This document shows, in pieces, positions 17,061 through 27,205 of a stretch of DNA of 64,000 nucleotides. Under the pieces are notes generated by a model. It saw only the letters and a program-made list of their open reading frames with translations, did no database searches and was not told where the DNA came from. The stretch is from Ulvibacter litoralis (lineage in GTDB: Bacteria; Bacteroidota; Bacteroidia; Flavobacteriales; Flavobacteriaceae): assembly GCF_900102055.1 (NCBI RefSeq), contig NZ_FNBA01000003.1, positions 186,001-250,000 on the forward strand, written 5' to 3'. How positions within the stretch are numbered: the first letter of the stretch is position 1; each line of letters opens with the position of its first letter. The translations under genes and the position numbers were made by a program.

Positions 17061-18074
17061 ATGAATTTGCTACGGAAAATACTGTTTCCTTTTTCACTGA
17101 TTTACGGTGTAATTACTGCCGTCCGAAATTATTTTTACGATAAAGGTTGGTGGGAGAGCAGGACGTATGACACTCCTATTATTTGCGTCGGAAACCTTTC
17201 TACTGGCGGTACAGGGAAGTCTCCCATGATTGAATTTTTAATCGATTTTCTTCGGAAAGATTTTCGAATAGCTGTATTAAGTAGGGGATACAAGCGAAAA
17301 ACTACTGGATTTCGTGAAGTTTTGGTAACAAGTACTGCTGAAGAAGTAGGAGATGAGCCGCTTCAGTTTAAGCAGAATTTTTCAGACACTACCATTGCAG
17401 TGTGTGCAGACCGACGTACAGGAATTGAGCAATTGGAAGCTAAAGCAGATGTGATATTGCTAGACGATGCCTTTCAGCACCGAAAAGTTAAAGCATCAAC
17501 CTATATATTACTAACACCTTTTAACGACTTGTATAGTAACGACTACGTATTGCCAATGGGAAATTTGCGTGAGTTTAGAAGCGGAGCGCAGAGGGCAGAT
17601 ATTGTTTTGGTGACCAAATGTCCAGAAGGTGTTTCGTATGCAAAAATGCAGGAAATAGAAAAATCGTTACAGCTTACAACTAATCAGAAAGTGTATTTTT
17701 CAAAAATAGGCTATGATGATTTTATTTTTGGTCCTTCGGAAACCCTTCCGTTACAGTACCTTCAGAATAAAAAATTCACATTGGTAACTGGAATTGCAAA
17801 TCCGAAGCCATTGATTCATTTTTTGAAGCGAAATGAGTTTCAGTTTACGCATGATAAATTTCCTGACCACCATCATTTCTCTGCTTCGGAAATAGCCAAA
17901 TTGAAGAAGAATGAGATTATTCTCACCACCGAAAAAGATTATATGCGACTACAACCTAAATTGGGGAAGTTTGCCATCTACTATCTTCCTATCAAAACAA
18001 TTATATTGAGAGAGCAGGAAGAATTTTTGAAAAAAACAATACTAGAAAAGATAGATGAAGCTCGTTTTAGTTAG
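17061..18074 (+). CDS. lpxK: Tetraacyldisaccharide 4'-kinase (lipid A synthesis)
   Basis: LpxK phosphorylates the 4' position of tetraacyldisaccharide-1-phosphate to make lipid IVA at the inner membrane. The P-loop-like motif is NLSTGGTGKSPMIEFL (residues ~44-59), preceded by the Kdo/lipid A family motif PIICVGN. The LDDAFQHRKV motif with the catalytic Asp is near 138-147. At 337 residues it has the normal length. A TACTTTCG -7-like box (17049-17056) ends 4 bases before the ATG, so a leaderless message is possible. Its last 8 bases overlap the convergent histidine kinase gene. Confidence 0.93.
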   Translation: MNLLRKILFPFSLIYGVITAVRNYFYDKGWWESRTYDTPIICVGNLSTGGTGKSPMIEFLIDFLRKDFRIAVLSRGYKRKTTGFREVLVTSTAEEVGDEPLQFKQNFSDTTIAVCADRRTGIEQLEAKADVILLDDAFQHRKVKASTYILLTPFNDLYSNDYVLPMGNLREFRSGAQRADIVLVTKCPEGVSYAKMQEIEKSLQLTTNQKVYFSKIGYDDFIFGPSETLPLQYLQNKKFTLVTGIANPKPLIHFLKRNEFQFTHDKFPDHHHFSASEIAKLKKNEIILTTEKDYMRLQPKLGKFAIYYLPIKTIILREQEEFLKKTILEKIDEARFS

Positions 18075-20322
18075 AGTCTCCAGGTTCTAATTTAAAGTGA
18101 ATTACCTTATAGATTTTCTCAAAAAACTCTTCAGGTTTAAAAGGCTTCGGAATGATTTCATTAAAGCCTGCTTGGTAGAAATCGTCTAAGTTTTCATCGA
18201 TAGTAACAGCAGTTAGTGCAATAATTGGAAGCGTTGTGTCGAAAGCGCGTATTTTTTGAGTGGCTTCTATTCCGCTAATTCCAGGCATGTGGATGTCCAT
18301 CAATACAACATCGTATTTATTGTTTTTAACCAGTTTGACTGCCTCCATACCGTTGTCGGCTACCATACAAACCATCTTATTTTTCTCTAAGATTTTTTTG
18401 GTAATCATCTGGTTGATTTTATTGTCTTCTACAACCAGTACTTTTTTGTTAACAAGCGATTCTAAATCTACTTCCAGTCCTCGATCTGCAGCAGTATCTA
18501 CTTCAACACTATTGTCGGAAACAAGGAAGTTGATATTAAACCAAAATTTAGATCCTTTCCCTAAATCACTTTCAAGCTGAATTTTACTATTCATCAACTC
18601 TAAGAGGTTTTTAACAATGGAAAGCCCTAATCCAGTTCCGCCAAACTTTCTGTTGATTTGCAGTGAGCCTTGGGAGAATGTTTCAAATATACTTTTTTGC
18701 TTTTTCTTAGAAATACCAACCCCATTGTCTTCCACTTCAAAATGAAGCATTACTTTGTTTTTGCTTAGGTCTAATTTTTTAACCCGAACATATACATCAC
18801 CATTTTGGGTAAATTTTACAGAGTTACCTATTAAGTTGATGAGAATTTGTGATAGTTTTAATGGGTCTCCAACAAGTCTGTCAGGCACGCTATCATCAAA
18901 TTCTAAATGTAGTTTTGTTTTCTTGTCATCGGCCGATTTCTTTAAAGCAATTAACACGTCATTGATACGCTTTTTAAGATTAAAAGTAGTTTTTTCTACT
19001 TCTACCTTGTTGGCTTCTAGTTTGTTTAAATCTAGGATGTTATTGATTAGAGATAAAAGGTATTCTCCTGAAAACTTCAACGAATTTAAATGCTCTTTTT
19101 GGTACTCTTTAGGATTTTCCTCCATTAATAAATGGGTTAGTCCTGTTACTGCGTATAATGGAGTACGAAGCTCGTGTGTAATCGTTGAAAGAAATTGTGC
19201 TTTCGCTAGTGAAGCTTTTTCGGCTTTTTCTTTTGCGAGCTGTAATTCGTTGTTTTTGTCTTGCAACAACTCGTTCGCCTTGGCTCTTAAATTATTGTTT
19301 TTGTAAAGCGATAGCGTTAGAAGGGATAGTATAACAATTAAAGCAATGCTTAATCCATTCGTCATTTTACCGAAGTTAAGCGATTTCTTCTTTTTGTCTA
19401 AATCGTTTTTTTGTTCTTCAATGATTTGATTTAAATCTCCTAAATTGGACTCGATGTCTAATGCTCTTGAACTAGTTTTTATATACTCTTTAAAGATGGA
19501 ATCTTTTTTAGTTGTATATATTATTAGGTTTTCTTGTGCTTCTTTTAAATTGTTGTCTTTTTTGGCGATTTGGTATGCTGTATTATAACTTTCAATTTTT
19601 AAGGAAGCATAGGAGTTTGTGTCTATAATTGCAAGCGCTTTTTTATAAGCTTGTTTTGCCAATACAATGTTTTGGTAGCCAACTTCATTTTCTAGTTGCA
19701 AAAGAGCGTCTGCTTTGTTAAGTTGCGCATATGCTTCTTGGTACGTTAAATGGAAGTTGTCGTAAAGCGGAATTCCAGCATCAAAATAGTTTACAGCCCT
19801 TTTTGGATTTCCTCTTTTTAACTCAAGAACTCCAAGACCAATTAAAACATTCGATTGGGTTTGCTCATCATTCAGTTGTGTAAATAATTCATCGGCGTCA
19901 TTAAAATAACCTTCCGCTTGGTTAAATCTTCCTGTTTGCGTTAAAATGAGCCCTTGCATGGTATATGCTTTGGCAAGACTCAATTTGTCGTCGTTTTTTT
20001 GAAATAGTGTGATCGCCTTTATGTTCTCCGAATCTGCTTTTTCGTAATTTTTTACGGCATAGTACAGAAAAACAAAGGTTTGCAATACCCCACCCTTTAA
20101 TTGATTGTTGTTGATATTTGAAACAAGAAAGTTTGCTTCGGTTAAGTTGTCAATTGCTTTATCGAAGTTTTGAGTTGCAATATTTAGTTTGGCTTCTTGA
20201 CAATGTCTAATAACACTTGCAATACTATCTTGATTAGTTTGCATGCCAAAGGCCACTCTTGATAGTAAGAAAAATATCAAAAATGGGGCTAATATTTTGT
20301 ATGTAAAACCAACTTTACTCAA
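18067..20322 (-). CDS. Hybrid sensor histidine kinase with TPR sensor region
   Basis: The 751-residue protein starts with a signal or anchor segment (ILAPFLIFFLL) and TPR-like repeats (~40-260) that probably face the periplasm. A transmembrane helix follows at ~322-340, then a coiled linker, a HisKA domain with phospho-acceptor His383 (ITHELRTPLY), an HATPase_c domain (DNGVGIS, FGGTGLGLSIV) and a receiver domain with Asp676 in MDIHMP. No output domain is attached, so a separate partner is expected. The start is TTG (20320-20322); the next ATG would remove the signal segment. It overlaps lpxK by 8 bases at the 3' end. Confidence 0.9.
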   Translation of the reverse strand: MSKVGFTYKILAPFLIFFLLSRVAFGMQTNQDSIASVIRHCQEAKLNIATQNFDKAIDNLTEANFLVSNINNNQLKGGVLQTFVFLYYAVKNYEKADSENIKAITLFQKNDDKLSLAKAYTMQGLILTQTGRFNQAEGYFNDADELFTQLNDEQTQSNVLIGLGVLELKRGNPKRAVNYFDAGIPLYDNFHLTYQEAYAQLNKADALLQLENEVGYQNIVLAKQAYKKALAIIDTNSYASLKIESYNTAYQIAKKDNNLKEAQENLIIYTTKKDSIFKEYIKTSSRALDIESNLGDLNQIIEEQKNDLDKKKKSLNFGKMTNGLSIALIVILSLLTLSLYKNNNLRAKANELLQDKNNELQLAKEKAEKASLAKAQFLSTITHELRTPLYAVTGLTHLLMEENPKEYQKEHLNSLKFSGEYLLSLINNILDLNKLEANKVEVEKTTFNLKKRINDVLIALKKSADDKKTKLHLEFDDSVPDRLVGDPLKLSQILINLIGNSVKFTQNGDVYVRVKKLDLSKNKVMLHFEVEDNGVGISKKKQKSIFETFSQGSLQINRKFGGTGLGLSIVKNLLELMNSKIQLESDLGKGSKFWFNINFLVSDNSVEVDTAADRGLEVDLESLVNKKVLVVEDNKINQMITKKILEKNKMVCMVADNGMEAVKLVKNNKYDVVLMDIHMPGISGIEATQKIRAFDTTLPIIALTAVTIDENLDDFYQAGFNEIIPKPFKPEEFFEKIYKVIHFKLEPGDSN

Positions 20323-20352
20323 ACAGGGTGTGTAGTTAAGCGATAAATATAG

Positions 20353-21351
20353 TTATTTCCTCGATATCTTGGCGATTAAATCAACTATTCTCGATGAATA
20401 CCCTCTTTCATTATCATACCAACCAATAATTTTAACCATTTTGCCTATCACTGAAGTCATTTCAGCATCAAAAATACACGAATGGGTGTTTCCAATAATG
20501 TCAACAGAGACAATTGGGTCTTCCGTATATTGTAATATTCCTTTTAAACTCCCTTCGGAAGCTTTCTTAAATGCTTCATTTATAGTGGCTATCGACACTT
20601 CTTTTTTTACATTGAAGGTGATATCGGTTAAAGAGCCATTCGGAACTGGAACCCGAATTCCACAACCTCCAATAGCATCTGCTAAATCAGGAAATATTTT
20701 AGTTAACGCTTTTGCAGCTCCAGTAGTGGTGGGTACAATAGATTGTCCAGCAGCACGCGCACGACGTAAATCTCTATGCGGTTGATCGTGTAGGCTTTGG
20801 TCGGTTGTGTACGAATGTATGGTTGTAATGTACGCTTGCTCAATACCACAAAGTTCATTAATTACTTGTAGCATAGGTGCGGCATTATTAGTTGTACACG
20901 AAGCATTAGAAATAATAGTATCACTATCGTCTAAAATGGAATCGTTTACTCCTAAAACAACTGTCTTTATATCATCTTCAAGAGGAGGGACAGATAAAAT
21001 CACTTTTTGAACACCTAGTTTCAGGTGTTTTTCTAATGCTTCTCTTGTTTTAAATTTTCCAGTGGCTTCTACTACAATATCTACATCTTTCCACGGAATT
21101 GCTTCTATGTTTTTTTCCGAAGAAAAAGCTATTTTTTTACCCGCGACAATTAGTTCATTTTCAGTATACGAAATGTCTTCGTGTAAAACTCCGTGAATGC
21201 TATCGTACTTTAGTAAATGACTTAGTGTTTTCGCATCGGCAAGATCATTAACGGCAATAACTTCAATGGTGGGATGATGCAAAAGAATTCTAAACAGGTT
21301 TCTGCCAATACGTCCAAAACCGTTAATTCCAATTTTTACTTTTGAAGCCAT
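20353..21351 (-). CDS. gap: Glyceraldehyde-3-phosphate dehydrogenase, type I
   Basis: GAPDH oxidises glyceraldehyde 3-phosphate to 1,3-bisphosphoglycerate with NAD. The NAD-binding motif GINGFGRIGRNLFR is at residues ~7-20. The catalytic Cys lies in ISNASCTTNNAAP, and the His in TTIHSYTTDQ. The common second Cys four residues after the nucleophile (CTTNC) is Asn here, a variant that should not stop catalysis. At 332 residues it is complete. Bacteroidota often have more than one GAPDH; this may be the glycolytic one or a paralogue. Confidence 0.94.
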   Translation of the reverse strand: MASKVKIGINGFGRIGRNLFRILLHHPTIEVIAVNDLADAKTLSHLLKYDSIHGVLHEDISYTENELIVAGKKIAFSSEKNIEAIPWKDVDIVVEATGKFKTREALEKHLKLGVQKVILSVPPLEDDIKTVVLGVNDSILDDSDTIISNASCTTNNAAPMLQVINELCGIEQAYITTIHSYTTDQSLHDQPHRDLRRARAAGQSIVPTTTGAAKALTKIFPDLADAIGGCGIRVPVPNGSLTDITFNVKKEVSIATINEAFKKASEGSLKGILQYTEDPIVSVDIIGNTHSCIFDAEMTSVIGKMVKIIGWYDNERGYSSRIVDLIAKISRK

Positions 21352-21360
21352 TTTAGTAAC

Positions 21361-22233
21361 CTATGTTAAATGTTTTTGTGCTTTGTATGACGAACGAACT
21401 AAGGCACCACTCTCTACATGACGGAAGCCCATTTCTAGGCCAATAGTTTCGTATTTTTTAAACTGCTCTGGAGTGATAAACTCTTTTACTGGTAAATGTC
21501 TTTTAGAAGGTTGTAAGTATTGTCCAATCGTAACAATATCAAGGCCTACAGAGCGCAAGTCTTCGAGTGTTTGAATTACTTCCTCTTCTTTTTCGCCCAA
21601 CCCTAACATAATTCCACTTTTGGTACGATTAATTCCTTGCGCTTTTAAGTATCGCAACACTTCCAAACTTCGCTCGTATTTTGCTTGAATACGAACCTCT
21701 CTTGTTAATCGTTTTACGGTTTCCATATTGTGCGAAACCACTTCAGGTTTTACAGCAATAATACGGTCAATATTACGAGTCTCTCCTTGAAAATCGGGAA
21801 TTAAAGTCTCTAAGGTTGTTTCGGGGTTCATTCTGCGAATCGCCTTTACGGTTTCGGCCCACATAATTGAACCCATATCTTTAATATCGTCGCGATCTAC
21901 TGAGGTGATCACGGCGTGTTTAATATTCATGATTTTAATAGAACGCGCTACTTTTTCAGGTTCGTCCCAATCTACGCTTTCTGGGCGTCCAGTTTTTACA
22001 CCGCAAAAACCACAAGAACGGGTGCAAGTATTTCCTAAAATCATGAAAGTTGCAGTCCCTTCTCCCCAGCATTCACCCATGTTTGGGCAACTTCCTGATG
22101 TGCAAATAGTGTGCAAGTTATACTTATCTACTAAGCCTCTTAACTCGGTGTATTTTTTACCCGTAGGAAGCTTAACGCGTAACCATTTTGGTTTTGGTGT
22201 GCGTTTCTGAATGTCTATAGTTTCTGTGCTCAT
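21361..22233 (-). CDS. lipA: Lipoyl synthase
   Basis: LipA is a radical-SAM enzyme that inserts two sulfurs into protein-bound octanoyl groups. The radical-SAM cluster motif CTRSCGFC (near residues 71-78) and the auxiliary cluster Cys residues in [13 protein letters not shown] (44-56) are intact. The terminal serine motif lies in VRSSYKAQK. At 290 residues it is the usual size. It is 9 bases upstream of gap on the same strand. Confidence 0.95.
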   Translation of the reverse strand: MSTETIDIQKRTPKPKWLRVKLPTGKKYTELRGLVDKYNLHTICTSGSCPNMGECWGEGTATFMILGNTCTRSCGFCGVKTGRPESVDWDEPEKVARSIKIMNIKHAVITSVDRDDIKDMGSIMWAETVKAIRRMNPETTLETLIPDFQGETRNIDRIIAVKPEVVSHNMETVKRLTREVRIQAKYERSLEVLRYLKAQGINRTKSGIMLGLGEKEEEVIQTLEDLRSVGLDIVTIGQYLQPSKRHLPVKEFITPEQFKKYETIGLEMGFRHVESGALVRSSYKAQKHLT

Positions 22234-22360
22234 ATTGTTTTACAAAGGTACAACTAAAATGATTTTAATTTCAAGCAGAACGGTTCAAATAAACCAATTG
22301 ATTTGTATTCGAATTCTAGATTTTGTGCGGTTTGTTTTTTCTGAAAGGTAAGGTTGTAAA

Positions 22361-22933
22361 TTACACTTTGCGGTGTTGTGTAATGATTTCGGCCAATAAT
22401 TTACGGGCTCTTAGCAGTCTAACTTTAACGTTGTTAAGAGGTTCGTTGAGCGATTCTGAAATTTCATTATAGCTCATCTCGTTAAAATATCGAAGATTGA
22501 TTACTTCTTGGTAGTGGGGTTTAAGTCGTTTTATGAATAGTAAAAGCTCTGCAAGATTTTGTTCTGTAATCAGAATATCTTCTGGTGTAGGAGAGTCGTC
22601 CACAATTTTCTGAACGTGTTCATCACCTACATCGGCGGTCTGAAGGTACACCGCTGCATTTTTCTTTCGAGATTTATCAATTTGAATATTTTTAGAAATG
22701 GTGATAAGCCATGTTCCGAAGGTGTAATTCTCGTCAAAAGTATTGATCTTGTCAAAGGCTTTCGAAAAAGTTTCGATGGTAATATCTTCTGCTTCGTATT
22801 CGTTTTTAACGCGTTTTAATTGGAAACCAAAGACTTCATTCCAAAAATGATCCAGTAAAAATTTAAAGGCACCTTGTTTTCCGGCTTTTGCTTTTTGTAT
22901 TTGGGTAAGAAGTTCGCTCTTTTTTAATTCCAC
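22361..22933 (-). CDS. RNA polymerase ECF-type sigma factor
   Basis: This 190-residue sigma-70-family factor of the ECF type has region 2 (ITIETFSKAFDKINTF, TWLITISKNIQIDKSRK) and region 4 (VINLRYFNEMSYNEISESL, DNVKVRLLRARKLL). The start codon is GTG at 22931-22933, overlapping the end of the glycosyltransferase gene by 10 bases, which suggests translational coupling. No anti-sigma gene lies beside it. What it controls cannot be read from the sequence. Confidence 0.92.
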   Translation of the reverse strand: MELKKSELLTQIQKAKAGKQGAFKFLLDHFWNEVFGFQLKRVKNEYEAEDITIETFSKAFDKINTFDENYTFGTWLITISKNIQIDKSRKKNAAVYLQTADVGDEHVQKIVDDSPTPEDILITEQNLAELLLFIKRLKPHYQEVINLRYFNEMSYNEISESLNEPLNNVKVRLLRARKLLAEIITQHRKV

Positions 22934-24018
22934 TTAGTTTGTTTTGAAACGCTATTAGAAATAAAGATACTCATTTGAATGAAGACTAAAAATAAATCTA
23001 AAAACGGAAGAAAAGGAATCAAGTTATTCTCTTTAAGTTTTGAAGCGGCTTTTCCTATGGTAATCCATTGCACTAAAAAACGGAAGCTAATAAGTATTGC
23101 TGGAATTTTCCAATCTAGAAACACAAAGCTTGCTGCAGCAACGATCCAAAATAATAGGTTTAAGAAATAGTAAGTTCCGAGTAAAAATTTATGAGTGGGT
23201 TTGTACAGTTTTGCAGTAGAAACGTGTCTTTTTTTCTGAATAAACCATGATTTCCAAGTTTTCTTCGGAAGGGAATACGTAAATGCATTTTCTGAATAAC
23301 AAAGCGCTGTGTTTTTTGAAGTTGCTGCTTCATTTACAAATAAATCGTCGTCGCCTGAAGGTATTTTAATGTGCGACATAAACCCGTTGTTCGCGTAGTA
23401 TAAATTACTAGTGTACGCGAGATTTCTGCCCACGCCCATATAAGGCATTCCTACTTTGGCGTACGAAAAATATTGTACTGCAGTAAGAAGCGTTTCATAC
23501 CGAATAAGACTGTTTAATAAGCCAGGAGCTTTTTCGTAGGCACCATATCCTAATACAAGTTCTTTTTCTTCAGTAAATGAACCTGCCATTAGAGCGAGCC
23601 AATTGTTGCTTGCGGGTTTGCAGTCTGCGTCTGTAAACAACATGCGTTTGTTTTTAGCACGTTTAATTCCTAACGTAAGTGCGTATTTTTTGTTTCCCCA
23701 AAAAGCTTCATTGTTTTTCACATTTACAATTTGAATGCAATCGTTTTCAGCAGCAAATTGCTCCATGATTTCTAAGGTATCGTCTGAAGAAGCATCGTTA
23801 ATTAAAATAATTTCAAAATTTGGATACGCTTGTGCCAACCACAAAGGGATGTTGTTTTTAAGGTTCTCAGCTTCATTCTTCGCGCAAACAATCAGTGAAA
23901 TCGCATGATTTTCCGAAGAAATAGGATCCAAAGTTTTGGAAAAAGAAAATTTAGAGAATACTAAGAAATAAACACAGTTTAAAAAAACAACAATGCCTAG
24001 CACGTAAAGTAGCACCAT
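22924..24018 (-). CDS. Family 2 glycosyltransferase, membrane-bound
   Basis: The 364-residue protein has an N-terminal membrane helix, a GT2 catalytic domain and three C-terminal helices. Visible GT-A motifs are the nucleotide-binding SLIVCAKNEAENL (~43-55), the DDA-type motif LINDASSDDT, the metal site LFTDADCKPAS and the acceptor motif FIQKKRHVSTA (Q/RxxRW-like). This plan suggests polymerisation or transfer of sugars to a membrane lipid or extruded glycan. It sits upstream of the sigma factor. The sugar is unknown. Confidence 0.88.
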   Translation of the reverse strand: MVLLYVLGIVVFLNCVYFLVFSKFSFSKTLDPISSENHAISLIVCAKNEAENLKNNIPLWLAQAYPNFEIILINDASSDDTLEIMEQFAAENDCIQIVNVKNNEAFWGNKKYALTLGIKRAKNKRMLFTDADCKPASNNWLALMAGSFTEEKELVLGYGAYEKAPGLLNSLIRYETLLTAVQYFSYAKVGMPYMGVGRNLAYTSNLYYANNGFMSHIKIPSGDDDLFVNEAATSKNTALCYSENAFTYSLPKKTWKSWFIQKKRHVSTAKLYKPTHKFLLGTYYFLNLLFWIVAAASFVFLDWKIPAILISFRFLVQWITIGKAASKLKENNLIPFLPFLDLFLVFIQMSIFISNSVSKQTKWN

Positions 24019-24094
24019 AAAATTAAATTAAAGGTTACGGGGATGTAGGTTTGTAGGCCGTTTTAAAACGGCACAACAGACAGAAGGAGGTTGG

Positions 24095-24301
24095 TTATGC
24101 TTTGTGAGTGTCTTCGGTACAATTTTCAAATTGATCCGGAGTTTTTCCGCAGAAACCACAAGCTTCATTGTCCTTATTTAGAAAAGGACTCTGACTGGCA
24201 CAAGTACCCGCAAATTTACCGTCTTTTTTACCCCATATTTTGATAGCAATACCAGCTACAGCAAGTAATAATAATGCAAAAGTGATAACTAAAATTTTCA
24301 T
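24095..24301 (-). CDS. Small membrane-anchored cysteine-rich protein
   Basis: The 68-residue protein has one N-terminal hydrophobic helix (ILVITFALLLLAVAGIAI) and a short exposed domain with Cys residues in GTCASQSPF, EACGFCGKT and FENCTED. The Cys spacing suggests metal binding or disulfides. I recall similar small Cys proteins in Bacteroidota near redox genes, but cannot name a family. It stands between the glycosyltransferase and the divergent fasciclin gene. Confidence 0.7.
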   Translation of the reverse strand: MKILVITFALLLLAVAGIAIKIWGKKDGKFAGTCASQSPFLNKDNEACGFCGKTPDQFENCTEDTHKA

Positions 24302-24391
24302 ACGCTTAATTTGAGCTACAAAAATACAATCTTTCTTGGTGTTGTGAAGGTATTTTGGTTATTTTTAGCCTAAATTATTAAGATTTTAACT

Positions 24392-25009
24392 ATGAAATTG
24401 ATCTATCGTACTCTCTTCCTTTTAGGACTTACAATTGTTACGTTCTCGTGTAAAAATGAAGTTAAAAATACTTCTGTGGAAGCTGAAACAATTGTGGCTA
24501 AAAAGAATGAATCTACTTCTCAAAAGAAAAAAGATCTTTCTGAAGAAGATAAGAATCAAGTAAACAGTGTATTGATGAAGGCAATGGTTACGCCAGAGTT
24601 AAAGTCTTTTGTAAGCTTAATGGTGAGTGCCGGAGTTACGGATATGTTAGCAAAAAATAAAGGACCCTTTACTATTTTTGCTCCGTCGAACGATGCACTA
24701 AAAGCAATGGGAGATGAGGCAATGAAGAGTCTCTTAAATCCAGAAAATAAAGAAACTCTAGCAGCGTTTGTGAATGCTCATATTATAAAAGCAGATTTAA
24801 AATCTACTAATTTGGTGCAGGAAATTAAAAGCGCTAAAGGAAATTATGCACTAACAACACTTTCTGGAGAAACGATTACTGCTTCAAGAGAAGGGACTAA
24901 AATTGTACTTTCTAGTGCAGCTGGTAAAAAAGCAACTCTAGGTAAAAGTGATATTGTTGGTGGTAATGGAGTGTTGCACGTACTAGATAACGTGTTATCT
25001 TCTAAATAA
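24392..25009 (+). CDS. Fasciclin-domain lipoprotein
   Basis: The 205-residue protein has a lipoprotein signal (TLFLLGLTIVTFSC, Cys ~20) and a charged linker. A fasciclin (FAS1) domain covers residues ~70-203, with the H1 motif GPFTIFAPSNDALKAM and the H2 motif GVLHVLDNVL. FAS1 domains mediate adhesion or bind small ligands at the surface. Its final 8 bases overlap the convergent murB gene. Confidence 0.92.
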   Translation: MKLIYRTLFLLGLTIVTFSCKNEVKNTSVEAETIVAKKNESTSQKKKDLSEEDKNQVNSVLMKAMVTPELKSFVSLMVSAGVTDMLAKNKGPFTIFAPSNDALKAMGDEAMKSLLNPENKETLAAFVNAHIIKADLKSTNLVQEIKSAKGNYALTTLSGETITASREGTKIVLSSAAGKKATLGKSDIVGGNGVLHVLDNVLSSK

Positions 25010-26015
25010 CATTCACTTCGGGTTCAATATAAATCCCGAATTTTTCTTTTACTTTTTTCTGAATCAATAAAGCAAGTTCCCAAATTTCGGAGCCTGTTGC
25101 GTTTCCGTAGTTTACTAGAACGAGTGCTTGATTTTTATGAACACCTGCTTCTCCAAACTGCTTTCCTTTAAATCCAGCTTGTTCAATAAGCCAGCCTGCC
25201 GGAATTTTAAATTCGGTAGGTGATACCTCGTAAAAAGGAGCTTCAGGATTTTGTATTCTGAATTTATTAAACACCTCGTTATTGACCACAGGATTTTTGA
25301 AAAAACTTCCGCTATTTCCTAATTTTTTTGGGTCAGGTAACTTCGATTGGCGAATGGAAATAACTGCTTCAGAAATATCTTTGATAGAAGGGTTTTCTAT
25401 GTTTTTTTCTGAAAGCTCTTGCTGAATAGCCCCGTAAGAAGTTTTGTAAGCGTGATTCTGTTTTGTCAGATTGAAAACAACGCTTGTAATAATATATTTT
25501 CCTTTTGCCTCGTTTTTGAAAATAGAGTTTCGATATCCAAAATTACATTCAGCTTTACTGAAGCTTAGCTCCAATTGGTCTTCAATAGAAACTGCAGTGC
25601 AACGAACAAATGAATCTTTCAACTCAACACCGTATGCGCCAATATTCTGAATGGGTGCCGTTCCGACGTTACCAGGGATAAGCGACAGGTTTTCGAGTCC
25701 GCCATATCCCTTGTCAATACATGAAGTTACAAATTCATGCCAGTTTTCACCCGCCATAGCTTCGAGTTGAATGGTATCTTCATCCTCGCTAATTACGGTT
25801 GTTCCTTTCAGATTTAGATGAATTACCAACGCATCAATATCTTGTGTTAACAACATATTACTTCCGCCGCCTAAGATGAATCGATTAGGATATTCTTTAT
25901 TGGCTAGAATTTCTTTTAATTCTGAAACGGATGAAATAGAAACGTAGTGTTTCGCTTTACAGTCAATTCCGAAGCTGTTCAGATTTTTAAGGGACTTGTT
26001 GGTTTCAATCAGCAT
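25002..26015 (-). CDS. murB: UDP-N-acetylenolpyruvoylglucosamine reductase
   Basis: MurB reduces UDP-GlcNAc-enolpyruvate to UDP-MurNAc with FAD and NADPH, a cytoplasmic step of peptidoglycan synthesis. The FAD motif FILGGGSNMLL is near residues 45-55. The motifs NLSLIPGNVGTAPIQNIGAYG (shown in part: IPGNVGTAPIQNIGAYG) and LGNSGSFFKNP with the catalytic Ser are clear. At 337 residues it is a type I MurB. The ATG overlaps the aminotransferase stop by 1 base. Confidence 0.94.
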   Translation of the reverse strand: MLIETNKSLKNLNSFGIDCKAKHYVSISSVSELKEILANKEYPNRFILGGGSNMLLTQDIDALVIHLNLKGTTVISEDEDTIQLEAMAGENWHEFVTSCIDKGYGGLENLSLIPGNVGTAPIQNIGAYGVELKDSFVRCTAVSIEDQLELSFSKAECNFGYRNSIFKNEAKGKYIITSVVFNLTKQNHAYKTSYGAIQQELSEKNIENPSIKDISEAVISIRQSKLPDPKKLGNSGSFFKNPVVNNEVFNKFRIQNPEAPFYEVSPTEFKIPAGWLIEQAGFKGKQFGEAGVHKNQALVLVNYGNATGSEIWELALLIQKKVKEKFGIYIEPEVNVI

Positions 26016-27205
26016 TAGTCTTTGTATTCTTGTAATGCGATTCTTAGTATTTCAACGGCTTTGATAAGACTCTCTTTGTTTAATACGTAAGCGATTCGTA
26101 TCTGATTTAATCCAACGCCAGGGCTAGAATAGAAACCTCCAGCAGGCGCTACCATAATCGTTTCGCCATTTACGTCAAACTCTTCTAATAGCCATTGCGC
26201 AAAAGCATCACTATTTTTTACAGGCAATTCTGCGATGCAATAAAAAGCACCTTTAGGAACTCCAACTTTCAGCCCTGGAATTGCTTGAAGGTTTTCTACC
26301 AATGTGTTTCTTCGTTCTTGGTATTCTTCAATCACTTCGTCAAAATAACTTTGTGGTGTAGAAAGTGCAGCTTCACTAGCAATTTGAGCAAAGGTAGGAG
26401 GGCTTAACCTAGCTTGTGCAAACTTTAAAGCTGTTTTAATTACTTGCTTGTTTTTAGAAACCAAACAACCAATACGTGCGCCACACATGCTGTATCTTTT
26501 AGAGACAGAGTCAATAATAATAGCGTGCTCTTCCAAGCCTTCAGTCTCAAGGATAGAAAAGTGTTTTAGGCCATCGTATGTAAATTCTCTATATACTTCA
26601 TCTGCAATTAGAAAGAGGTCGTGTTTCTTTACAATGGCAGCAAGTTTTTCAATTTCTTCTTTTGAATATAAATACCCTGTTGGATTTCCAGGGTTGCAAA
26701 TTAGAATTGCTTTGGTTTTAGGAGTAATAAGTTTTTCAAATTCTGAAATAGGAGGCAACGCGAAATTGTCTTCAATTTTAGAAATAACAGGAACGATATT
26801 TACATCTGAAGCTGTAGCAAAACCATTGTAATTTGCATAAAATGGCTCTGGAATGATAATTTCATCTCCAGCATCTGCAATACTTCCCATGGCAAACAAC
26901 AAAGCTTCACTACCGCCGGTAGTTACTATAATTTCATTTGCTTCTACAGGGATGTTGTTGTTTTGGTAATACGTTGCAATTTTCTCACGGTATTCTTGCG
27001 AGCCTTCAGAACGTGTGTACGCTAAAATTTCTAGCGAATGATTGGCAACAGCATCCATTGCTAGTACTGGCGACTTAATATCTGGCTGTCCAATATTTAA
27101 ATGATAGACAGTCTTTTTCGCTTTATAGGCCTTTTCTGCAAAAGGAACTAATTTACGAATTGGCGATTCAGGCATGTGTTGCCCCTTTACTGAAATGCTC
27201 GGCAT
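26015..27205 (-). CDS. Class I/II pyridoxal phosphate aminotransferase
   Basis: A fold-type I PLP enzyme of the aspartate aminotransferase superfamily. The PLP lysine lies in IIDSVSKRYSMCGARIG, and the cofactor Asp and Tyr in LIADEVYREF. The family motif ICNPGNPTGYLYS and the closing Arg in NQIRIAYVL are also present. I start it at the ATG 27203-27205 (396 residues) rather than at the TTG 24 bases upstream. The amino acid used is not certain. It overlaps murB by 1 base. Confidence 0.9.
   Translation of the reverse strand: MPSISVKGQHMPESPIRKLVPFAEKAYKAKKTVYHLNIGQPDIKSPVLAMDAVANHSLEILAYTRSEGSQEYREKIATYYQNNNIPVEANEIIVTTGGSEALLFAMGSIADAGDEIIIPEPFYANYNGFATASDVNIVPVISKIEDNFALPPISEFEKLITPKTKAILICNPGNPTGYLYSKEEIEKLAAIVKKHDLFLIADEVYREFTYDGLKHFSILETEGLEEHAIIIDSVSKRYSMCGARIGCLVSKNKQVIKTALKFAQARLSPPTFAQIASEAALSTPQSYFDEVIEEYQERRNTLVENLQAIPGLKVGVPKGAFYCIAELPVKNSDAFAQWLLEEFDVNGETIMVAPAGGFYSSPGVGLNQIRIAYVLNKESLIKAVEILRIALQEYKD

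Noticed and set aside
20353-21351. Inactive GAPDH because of the CTTNN motif
   Set aside because: The nucleophile Cys and catalytic His are present; only the second, non-essential Cys differs.
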